This document shows, one piece after another, positions 12,082-20,836 of a stretch of DNA of 64,000 nt (positions are counted from its first letter, which is position 1; the number at the start of each line of letters is the position of its first letter). The notes beneath the pieces are model-generated. The model had not been told where the DNA came from and made no database searches. It saw only the letters and a program-made list of their open reading frames with translations. Source of the stretch: Diplolepis rosae (Eukaryota; Arthropoda; Insecta; Hymenoptera; Diplolepididae). Location: positions 5,704,001-5,768,000 of the forward strand of contig JAPYXD010000553.1 in the NCBI GenBank assembly GCA_030998225.1. The letters run 5' to 3'. Position numbers and translations under genes: made by a program.

Positions 12082-12647
12082 ATAGGAATCAGAAGACCTT
12101 TGACGCTCAATCTAATGAAAATTTGAGCGAAATTCCAGTATTGAAAAACGGAAGTTCAGGGACCCTTGAGGTTAATATTATTTTAGAGTTAATAACATTT
12201 TTTTTTTAATTTCAATGAGTTTTGGGCTCGTAATTTCTTTGGAAACTGGAATTACAAGTATCTTTTGTTTCTATCTCGGTTATATATGTGTTAGTTTGTA
12301 TATATTGGTTTTAACAACGTTAGATAACCTACCGTATTTTAGTTCCTTATTACAATTAATTAATTTTACAAATTAAAATTTTATATTTTACGCTATCAAG
12401 TATGAATCTGTAAAAATATTATTTTTTAACAACTTTTTTCTATAACGTTGTATAATATGAAATTAGGTGGTTGAGTTCGAAATTGCCACTGCCTACATTA
12501 TTGAAGGATCACTAGTCACGTATCAGATAGGATACGTTCCCGACAGATGTCCTCGTAGACAATTTCAAATTTTTATATCGCAATAATGGAAATTAAATTA
12601 AAATTGAAATAATTTGAAATCTTTCTGTAGAAAAAGAGAAAAGTTCG

Positions 12648-12720
12648 TCTGTGCCAGGGTTCAAGCCCGGGTCTTTCGATTGTCGGTCGACTGCTCTAAG
12701 CAACTGAGCTAAATTACGAA
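12648..12720 (-). repeat. tRNA-like sequence (SINE head or tRNA pseudogene)
   Basis: The minus strand has an A-box-like block (TTTAGCTCAGTTGCTTAGAGC shape, 12713-12693) and a B-box-like block GGGCTTGAACCC (12668-12657) at normal spacing. No clean 7-bp acceptor stem is apparent. It is the mirror image of 12771-12841, so it is more likely part of a duplicated SINE than a working tRNA gene. Confidence 0.55.
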
Positions 12721-12770
12721 CTCAATCACCCTATATAAAGAGTTCTTCCTGTGGAGAAGGAGATGTCGGA

Positions 12771-12841
12771 CGCCTGTGTAGCTCAGTTTATGAGAGCAGT
12801 CGACCAACAAAAAGACCCGGGCTCGAATCCCGTCACAGTCG
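12771..12841 (+). repeat. tRNA-like sequence, mirror partner
   Basis: A-box-like TGTAGCTCAGTTTATGAGAG (12777-12796) and B-box GGGCTCGAATCCC (12819-12831) are at tRNA spacing and resemble a degenerate tRNA with anticodon arm around 12800-12815. It is followed by a tail (CGAAAGTGTCTCTTTTTCTACAG shape) that is also present at 25870-25905. This fits a tRNA-derived SINE. Confidence 0.58.
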
Positions 12842-13288
12842 AAAGTGTCTCTTTTTCTACAGAAAGATTTCAAATTCTTTAAATTGTGTATGATAAACAA
12901 AAAAAAAATTGTTACGTAATTAGCAATACATTTTCATGAGTAGCAATCAATGATAATTTTTAATTATACATAATTTTATAGAAAAAAGTTGAAAAAAAAA
13001 AATATTTCTACAGATTCATAATTGACGTGTCAAAATAAAAATTAATTAATTGTGATAAAGTACTGAAATGCCGTAGGTTATCTATTATTGTCAAAACCAA
13101 TATACAAATAAACACGTATATAACCAAGATAGAATTATGAGATATCATGTTTCTACTTTCAATCCCTGAAGAGGTGACGGTTCCGTAACGAAGTTAGGGC
13201 ACTGAAAATAAGTTTAAGGAGTCATTTTATTCAATTTGAAAATCTCAAACCAAAAATTCAACAACACAATTTCAATTGCAATTAATAC

Positions 13289-15427
13289 GCACACGAAGAA
13301 AACGTGTAGGATAACTTTTATCATGTTAGCGTGAGAATGTTCGGGCGAGTGAAAAATATGATATAAGTTACCTACCGTTATAAATTAAATATTAATCGAC
13401 AAATAAGGTAACTTTTGTGCAGAAACAGGGGTACATTTACCCTGCAGCATGGTTATTCAAAGTGACGACCGCGATCTCAAAATAACCAAATAGTCTGATA
13501 AAAATTTGCAAAATTGTGGGGGACTTTTCCCATACTGCTTGGTAAGGCATCTCAAACAACACAGCCGAGATTAGCCTTAAGTATCGGTGATGTCACGTCA
13601 ACTAGAAGTTACCCTGCAGTATAGCAATAATATGCGTATATGCTAGAACAGAGAACACAAAAATAGAAAATTAAAATAAAATGATCTTAATATTAATATA
13701 TTTTTTATATTTATTGACACATAATTATACACATCATTATTCACCACAAACACTGCACGTATCATCGCATCGCACATTGCATAATTTTTAAACGCTATTA
13801 AAATTCTTTAGCACTACATTGATTTCAACCTAATTGTAAACCTATTCAACTATCGAAGTAATACTAACGACATAACTACGGGACTGTTGAGATCTTGGGA
13901 AAAGCGACTGCTAATCAAAGCCTCGCCATGATCAAGAGCAAGTTACAAGTACAATATTTGTCAGTTTCGTGCAATTTTTTCAAAACTTTTAGTAAAGGGT
14001 GAATATAACATTCTTTAATTGACGATCTATAGACAAAAAATTCAGGTCCGATCAGCTGGCACCTCCACAACGGAATATCACTATTCATTTTATGCCACAT
14101 TTTTGAGCTGATTTTGAGCGGCAATGCCGATTTTTGGGCTCTTATATTTTTCTCAAAAAACCAAATTTTAGGTGGAGGTGCTGACTGCCCGATCAGCTAG
14201 CACCTCCAGTACATAAAAACCTTAAAGTTTAAAAAACTAACTATACCCGGATCTCGGGCTATTTTCGGGCTTTTGAAATACCTAAAAATCAATTTCGAAA
14301 AAACAACCCCTATCACTGACAAGGAACCCTTAATTTTTAAAAATACTTTTTGGGCAAAATAAACTACTCCAGAATTTCAGGCTATTTCCAGGCTCTTCAA
14401 AATCGATATAAACATTTTTGAAGAGCCAGAAAATAAGAGAGTATTCCAAGACGATAAAGTTTCCAAAAAGATGATTTTTAGTTTAATTCGTCTCTACATG
14501 GCCATGCAAAGTTGCATTTTAATGTTAAGAGTTGGAGCCCAAAAATCGATATGGACATTTTTGAAGAGCCTGAAAATAGCCTGAAATTCTGGAGTAGTTT
14601 ATTTTGCCCAAAAAGTATTTTTAAAAATTAAGGGTTCCTTGTCAGTGATAGGGGTTGTTTTTTCGAAATTGATTTTTGGGTATTTCAAGAGCCCAAAGAT
14701 AGCCCGAAATCCGGGTATAGTTAGTTTTTTGTACTTTAAGGTTTTTATGTACTGGAGGTGCTAGCTGATCGGGCAGTCAGTACCTCCATCTAAAATTTGG
14801 TCTCGTGAGAAAAATACAAGAGCCGAAAAATCGGCATTACCACCCAAAATTAACCCAAAAATGTGGCATAAAATAAATAGTGATATTCTGCTGTGGAGGT
14901 ACCAGCTGATCGGAGCTAAAAAATTCTCACATTAATCTACAGTGAAATATTTTGTATTAAAGACATTATCTCATGAAAAGATATATACTTCATTAATAAA
15001 TTTTAGTTTAGAAACAATTTTAGAAAATCCTAATAAGTCTTATCTCTCGAAACTAATTGATTCAACTTAGTTAAATTAATTAAAGAATCATGATAAACAT
15101 TTTTTTAAGATAATAGTTCATGCTTAATTTTCTTTAAAAAGACATAACAGACAGCGGAAATTTTCTTATACTACAAAGTACTTTGCTTAGCGCAAATTCC
15201 AACCTAAGGTCGAATCTGAGAGCTGCGATGTTACTTTACAGTATGGGTAAGCATACCTATTTTCTGGCAGTTTTTCACTTATTTATATGGGCACTATCCT
15301 ATATGCATGGTAATATTTCCACACCATTTTTTCTTTATAACAAAACTCGATTACCATTCTTCCTGATAAAAATTCTACTGCATTTAGCTAGCATGGTAGA
15401 AGTTACCCTACACGTTTTCTCCGTGCA
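13289..15427. repeat. Outer arms of a larger inverted repeat
   Basis: About 42 bp at 13289-13330 (containing GAAAACGTGTAGG) is inverted at 15387-15427 (CCTACACGTTTTC). Between them lies the complete palindromic element 14044-14917 and AT-rich DNA without a gene. The arms are short, so this may be the eroded edge of an older foldback element. Confidence 0.45.
14044..14917. mobile_element. 874-bp foldback element with 9-bp target duplication
   Basis: The ends are AGGTCCGATCAGCTGGCACC on the left and, inverted, AGCTCCGATCAGCTGGTACC on the right. The arms are about 360 bp each (14044-14402, 14559-14917) around a 156-bp spacer that carries one unit of the repeat seen at 3482-3990. Both flanks read AAAAAATTC (14035-14043 and 14918-14926), a 9-bp direct repeat as made by MULE-type transposases. 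There is no coding capacity. Confidence 0.8.
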
Positions 15428-15639
15428 TGTTTTGTCTGCAAAAATCTGAAAAAATACAAAAGTAAACTTAATTTTTATTTTGAGATGCTATGTCGTTTTC
15501 AAGTTTGGACGCAGATGAAAAAATCATATTTTCGCACAACAATTTCATTAGTAGCTATTCATTTTCTCAACACAAAAAAAAATTGATAAAAAGCACCTTG
15601 TCGTAAGTAAGAAGAGGAAGAAGATTTGTTTTATACTTG

Positions 15640-16613
15640 AGGGAGTTTTCATTCACGAAAATTAGACTTCAGGAAAAAATAGATAATTTTGCTTTCAAGA
15701 ATAGCAATATTATTATTGAAGGGCCATTTCGAAAGAGAAAAGATTATTTTACATGAAAAAAATTTGAAACACAGAAAAATAATTTTATTAATAAATTTTA
15801 TTTTTGACCCAACTTTTTTTCTTATCGCTTTTTAGCAAATTTTTAAAAATTATGCGATTTTAATGAATTACAAATCACTTTTTCAAGAAAAATATTCCCT
15901 ACAACTTAACCATTTCCAATTTTCGAAAATGAATAAATTATTATCAAATTCAGCAATTTGTTTATCAAAATTTCGTTTTGGAAAATGTTTCTTGATGATT
16001 TTTTTTGTAATAGTTAATTTGGCATGGGGTCAATTTTGTTACGGATTTTTTTATGTGATAAAACACATAAAAAATAGAGAAGGTAAACGTTTCGGCCACA
16101 AATGGGAGCCCTCTTCAGTGCCAATTAGCTTATTTGTAAAGTTTAAATATTTATTAACTAAGACATGCAACTAATAATTATTGTATTTTTGTTTTTTTGT
16201 TTTTTTCTTTTGCTTATTAATTAGAAAAAGATAGAGTAAACATGCAGAAAGACTTATGAGTAAGCGAGTTCCTAGGTGTGAAGGAACCAGGCCGTTCAAA
16301 AGTTTCAGCCATTAAAGAATTTATTTTTAAAAATCAGAAACGGCGAAGTTGTGGGAAATCTTTTCTCTGAAAAAATGATTCATGATTTATTAAAATCGCA
16401 TAATTTTTTTGAATTTGGTAAGAAGGGATAAGAAAAAAAAGTTGGGTCAAAAATAAAATTTATTAATAAAATTATTTTTCTTGTTTCAAATTTTTTTCAT
16501 GTAAAATAATCTTGTCTCTTTCAAAATAGCCCTTCAATAATAATATAGCTATTCTTGAAAGCAAAATTATCTATTTTTGCCTGAGGTCCAATTTTTGTGG
16601 AAGAAAACTCCCT
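15640..16613. repeat. 974-bp foldback element
   Basis: Inverted arms begin GAGGGAGTTTTC (15639) and end GAAAACTCCCTT (16614), with a spacer around 16000-16280. The same arm sequence occurs at 57220-57820, so this is a dispersed family. The open frame at 15863-16174 lies across an arm and has no homology; I do not call it a gene. Confidence 0.82.
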
Positions 16614-16910
16614 TAAGGAACACGTTGCAAACGATTATGGACTATTCTTCATGTTGCAACTGAAAATATAATTTAGCATTTAAAATATAAACAAATGAGT
16701 TCTTTGCACACACGTGATAAGTAAATAATAATTCTGTTAAAATGTATTACTTAATTATCTTATTCTTGCCAAAATGTAGCTTATATGCTCTCACCATGGC
16801 ACCTCTCAAATATGATATTTCAAATTCAGAATCGCATTAAGTATATTGTAATAAAAACCATAATATAATATAGACGGAAAAATTAGCAATAATTCTGTTA
16901 CCTATTTTAG
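16614..16910. other. Intron-like spacer before the third transposase exon
   Basis: AT-rich, ending in an acceptor-like CTATTTTAG at 16910. No other feature is visible. Confidence 0.4.
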
Positions 16911-17449
16911 GCAGTGCTCATCGACAAACAGAAGCACTCTTTTACTAAAACTTGCGCCATTGACACCATCTTGCAGACGTTAATTGTTGGAGCTTTTGAC
17001 AAACCAAAAGTTAAAGAACTAATTAACCAACTTAGTGCTGGAAACCCTACTATGAATGTAGTGGCATATGTTTGCAAACTAAGAAAACTAAATCGTAGTG
17101 TGTACCGAAAAAGAGGTATGATTTTGCGCGACATTGTTCAAAAAGTTAGTCCTTATAATGTCAGGAAGGTGTATTCAGATTTCGACAATGTATTAGTCGA
17201 TTGCGAAATGAATGCTTTTGATTTGGCCCAGCGAATGTTACAAGGACTAGCTGGTTTTAAAACGTCTTTACAGTGCAGTAACAAAGACTGTTCACTACGC
17301 GGAACTGAATGGCGAAGCTTCACCATACCTAATTGGCTTTTAAATGAACCTAGTTCAGAGGACGTTATCAATTATCTATTATTGAGCAACAAGGAACTGT
17401 CCAAACAATACTTGCTTCGGATCAGTGAAAACTACCTTTTCTTCAAGCG
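16911..17449 (+). CDS. C-terminal exon of the NOF-like transposase, peptidase-like domain
   Basis: An open segment of about 179 codons is bounded by an acceptor (TATTTTAG, ending 16910) and a donor (AAGCG/GTAATT at 17450). It contains TKTCAIDTILQTLIVGAF (about 16945-17000), then LQCSNKDCSLRG with a CxxxxC pair and a terminal LLLSNKELSK region. In the NOF-like transposase family a segment of this kind follows the DDE core. The block around TCAIDTILQ also resembles the cysteine box of ubiquitin-specific peptidases (NTCYxNSxLQ), but no histidine partner is visible in the part present. It is on the same strand as 10605-12081 and uninterrupted by stops. Later exons were not found before the right inverted repeat. 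Confidence 0.6.
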
Positions 17450-17576
17450 GTAATTTTATTCATATTCTAATATCAAAATAATTCAATCCGCAAATATTTT
17501 TGTGAATGAATGTTATTAAAGGAGGTAGCAGGATGAGTGTGCACGCAGAGAAAAATGTACATAGAGTGAATCGAGA

Positions 17577-18640
17577 GCACTTAATTAGCACAAAATTCCT
17601 GTATAAAGCACAATTCAATGTGATTATTTTTTACAAAGTGGAGTTGTAGCTTCAGCGAAAGCTAGCACTCCTACGCTTTTTTAAAAAAAATAAAAATGCT
17701 AGGTTTATGTACATAGAGTGAATCGATAGCACTTAATTACACAGAGAAAAATAGCATCTGGTCATAATGACTAGGGATAATGTAGTTGGAAATAAAAAAG
17801 TGACTGTAACGAGGGAGACTTGTTGTCGCTACTTGACCCATGGCTACAGTAACATGATTTGTAGCCATGGTAGCCATATTCTGAATTGATTCTGAATACC
17901 TGGTCGTGGCGACTAGTTAACACTGTTGAAATTGTCCTTAACTCTTAAACCTAGCTATGTGAACTTGAAACATTGAGTTGTCATAGCTAGAATAACGTAG
18001 TCGCTATAACCAGTGTAGCAAACTTCACACTCGTTGAATTCGCTGTGTATTGTTTCGAGTAATGCATATTATTTTTTATAGCAACTGATAGCAACTCTTT
18101 TGAGAATTTGATTTGAAGTGTCGAGCGGCTCGAAACTGTGATTTTAAATCCTACTACTTTTAAAGTTTCAACCAGCTCTACAGATGCCGATAAACAGATT
18201 TTCAAAAGAGCTGCTATGAAAAATACAATGTTCCACGTAGTGATTTCATGCATTTGATTTTAGCAATTTGATTTAACATAACTTTATAGTTGACACTTAT
18301 ATATAGTGACTGTGACAACATTACATAGTCGCTGTGACTACATTACTTAGTCACTGCGACCACTTTTAGTACCTACATTGACGGGTCAACCATTGCTTGA
18401 ATTCAGCCACAAAAAGTAGTTAAGGACATTTTCAACTACATATATCACGTCACTATGCCCAGGATTTTTTCTCAGTGTAGCACAAAATTCCTGTATAAAA
18501 CATAATTCAATGTAATTATTTTTTACAAAGTGGAGTTGTAGCTTCAGCGGAAGCTAGCACTCCTACGCTTTTTTGATTAAAAATAAAAATGCTAGGTTTA
18601 TGTACATAGAGTGAATCGAGAGCACATAATTAGCACAAAA
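17577..18640. repeat. Subterminal tandem repeats at the right end of the 11.4-kb element
   Basis: Units of about 150 bp share GCACAAAATTCCTGTATAAA, AAAGTGGAGTTGTAGCTTC and GTACATAGAGTGAATCGA. One is at about 17577-17710. A second starts at 17710, is split by the MITE at 17740-18477, and resumes at 18480. The third merges into the terminal repeat at 18627. Confidence 0.82.
17740..18477. mobile_element. 738-bp TA-flanked MITE-like element
   Basis: Ends CACAGAGAAAAAT and, inverted, CACTGAGAAAAAATCC are flanked by TA (17738-17739, 18478-18479). Comparison with the uninterrupted neighbouring repeat unit confirms the exact insertion site and TA duplication. The interior contains repeats of the GTCGCTGTGACTACATTAC type and no coding region. 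An 88-codon minus-strand frame at 17987-18253 is not recognisable. Confidence 0.82.
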
Positions 18641-18813
18641 TTCCTGTATAAAGCATAATTCAATGTGATTATATTTTACGAAGTAGAGTTGTAGCTTCAA
18701 CGGAAGCTAGCATTACTACACATTAAAAAAAAAAATTATGCAGCACAAAATTCATTTCCTTCGGCACAAATTAGCACTAAATAAGCACTAAATTCTCAAG
18801 TAGTTCCTGTGTT
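18627..18813 (-). repeat. Right terminal inverted repeat of the 11.4-kb element
   Basis: Inverted partner of 7418-7605, ending CCTGTGTT at 18813. Confidence 0.88.
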
Positions 18814-19650
18814 ACAGTTACAGTTACACACCTAATGACTCTAAAACCTTAGACAATTGTAAAGAAATAGATGGTTATAAAATTTGCTTACGAAATCAAA
18901 CAACATATAGAATAATAGACATCGATAATTGCGATTGTACTTTATTAAAGCGATACGCGGATGCAAAATGTAACCATTCACCTTTCCTTCTTCATAGCGT
19001 GAGTTATATCCCTGTCAGGAATGGTTACATATTACTATCAGCAAAAGCGGTCAGTTTAGATATTACCTGTATCGACAACCTTACCACAATACAAATTGAG
19101 AAGCCTAGCCATATTCAAGGTCATAATTGTAAGCTTATGTCTAATAATCTTGAACTATATCTCAACAGTGACAATACGATGCACCAAATATTTGTTAGCA
19201 ATGTGACATACGACTCAATTTGCGAAAAAGAGGAAGTGGCTCAACTCGAATGTATTTTTATTAGACTACCTCAACGGATTAGCCTGGACGAACTCAAACA
19301 AGCCAGGTTTAGAGTGCATGATACAGAAAATTACTCAACAGAATATCAACTCATAAACGCCTTAAAGGTTGGAAAGTCACGGCCAATGAGTGGTTGCAAT
19401 ATTTCGGATATATAGGACTAGGATTATTAACTATCTTCATTCTCTATAAGTTTGCTATAATCTAAGGTATTTCCAAGTGTGTGCCTAAGAAACTCTGTCT
19501 CTTTTGTGTAAAGACTCAGGTACAAACAACCCCTACATTTGTAACTTACCAGCTTAAGATTACTGAGGAAGAACCTTTAAATATTAAAAAAACCTAATCT
19601 TTGTAAAGACGAATCTCGAAAGATAAAGAATTGACGTATATTTAGGGGGA
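18814..19650 (+). pseudogene. env-like region of provirus A, 3' part
   Basis: The first part (DGYKICLRNQTTYRIIDIDN at about 18875-18930) aligns with the matching part of provirus B at about 56500-56595. The longest open stretch is 18999-19415, a cysteine-containing ectodomain-like sequence with repeated NxT/NxS sites. A hydrophobic segment follows (IGLGLLTIFILYKFAII, about 19400-19460) and a short cytoplasmic tail with a CxxC pair (KLCLFCVKT), as in provirus B. This is an envelope-type membrane protein remnant with stops; provirus B lacks most of this ectodomain. A purine-rich run (TTAGGGGGAGGAG) follows at 19641. Confidence 0.7.
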
Positions 19651-19659
19651 GGAGTATCG

Positions 19660-20360
19660 TTAATTCGGTGAAAAAAAGACTCTTTTTTAAACATTTTTTA
19701 AAAAGATACAGGCAATGTATTTTAAATTAACTGATTACAGTACTTTGTAGAGTAACATTTCAAGAACATTTTCTGAAAATTTCAGTGGAAAATATTAAAA
19801 ACTAAGCCGCTGGCAGCAAATCTCCGGAGACGTCTCGAAAAAAAGTTGTTTTACGGTGACGGTTGTAACTTATCATTAGATCATCTGAAATAAAAAAATC
19901 AAATTAATTTTTATTACTTTTTGACTTTCTCCAGGTAAGGGTCTCGAGTTTTTTTTATTTTTTATTGATTTTTCAACTTTTGATAACAGTAGAAAGTATA
20001 AAACGCGATTTTCGCTAAAAGAAAAATCGACAAATTTATCAGTGTAAAATAAAAAATGACAAATTTTAAAAAAACGGCAGCGTTACCTAGAAAAACTCAA
20101 AAACTAATAAAATCAGTTTGATTTTTTTATTTCAGGTGATTTAGTGATCATTTACAACTATCACCGCAAAACAACTTTTTTTCGAGACGTCTCCTGGAAT
20201 TAGCTGCCAACGGCTAAGATTTTAATATTTTCCACTGAAATTTTCAGAAAATATTCTTGAAATGTTACTCTACAAAGTACTGTAATCAGTTAATTTAAAA
20301 TACATTTCCTGTATCTTTTTAAAAAATGTTTAAAAAAGAGTCTTTTTATCACCGAATTAA
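19660..20360. repeat. 701-bp foldback element in the 3' end of provirus A
   Basis: Inverted arms of about 275 bp (19660-19935, 20085-20360) begin TTAATTCGGTG and end CACCGAATTAA. It separates the env-like tail from the 3' LTR. It has no coding capacity. Confidence 0.85.
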
Positions 20361-20410
20361 TCCCCCCCCCCCCCAACCCCCTTGGACAAAATGCAATCTG
20401 GAAACGGGGG

Positions 20411-20605
20411 TGTTACGTGGTCTCACCTCCCCTTCCTAATTTTGAGATAAGATGGCCCTTATATTATAGAGCGCAGGGCCCGCTCGACAGTCTCATTACC
20501 CGAGCCTACTCGCTATTATCTAGAAGCTTACGAGCTGCTAGCGAATGTCTCAGTTTGAATAAAACACAGTTGAAAGTACGCTAAGACTATTGTTTATCTG
20601 TAACA
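20411..20605 (+). repeat. 3' LTR of provirus A
   Basis: A 195-bp block starts TGTTACGTGG directly after a purine tract AAACGGGGG and ends CTGTAACA, the TG...CA layout. It contains AATAAA at about 20557. Its start matches the LTR start TGTTACC of provirus B. A run of 14 C at 20362-20375 lies just before it. Confidence 0.72.
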
Positions 20606-20834
20606 AAAGCTATAATATCGAAAATATTTTAAGAATAAAATACATGACGGGAAAAATTATTCAGCGAATGACAAAAACTATTATAAAGGTAAAATAAACG
20701 GGTTAAACTGCAGTTTAGGTAACGCACTATAAAGTTTGTTACAGTTGAGGAAGGTCATGCCAGCCAGCATAGAAAAAATTACGCATTTACTATTATAATA
20801 GCGCGAAATTCAAAGTTTGAATTTTGAAGATCTA
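20606..20834. other. Short AT-rich spacer between provirus A and the pogo element
   Basis: No feature seen. Confidence 0.35.
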
Positions 20835-20836
20835 TA

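Larger units (their letters stand above)
12268..13134. repeat. 867-bp palindromic element with two tRNA-like units in its centre
   Basis: The outer arms (about 12268-12470 and 12940-13134) are imperfect inverted copies starting TTCTATCTCGGTTATAT. Inside the left arm, 12471-12640 is a dispersed repeat that recurs inverted at 25866-26062. The centre contains two tRNA-like sequences facing away from each other (12648-12720 minus, 12771-12841 plus). Confidence 0.75.
7418..18813 (+). mobile_element. 11.4-kb TIR DNA transposon, MULE/NOF-like
   Basis: The two ends are long inverted repeats of about 187 bp starting AACACAGGAACTACTT, differing at only a handful of positions. Both junctions fall inside provirus A. 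The flanks are not adjacent in the retroelement (integrase on the left, env on the right), so no target duplication is visible and a deletion or recombination accompanied the insertion. Inside are three blocks of one split transposase gene (8156-8770, 10605-12081, 16911-17449) and several later palindromic insertions. A 7606-8155 spacer between the left repeat and the first exon is AT-rich and could hold the promoter and 5' UTR; I see no gene in it. Confidence 0.8.

Noticed and set aside
12771..12841. Functional tRNA gene
   Set aside because: Stems are poor, the sequence is mirrored nearby and the tail is shared with a dispersed repeat; a SINE is more likely.
15183..15449. 88-codon frame with membrane-like segments
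   Set aside because: No homology; T-rich DNA gives hydrophobic codons by chance.
15863..16174. 103-codon frame with hydrophobic stretch
   Set aside because: Lies over an arm and the spacer of a foldback element; its sequence is inverted elsewhere and no domain is visible.
7418..18813. Maverick/Polinton interpretation of the 11.4-kb element
   Set aside because: Size and long TIRs would allow it, but no protein-primed polymerase, retroviral-like integrase, ATPase or capsid gene is present.
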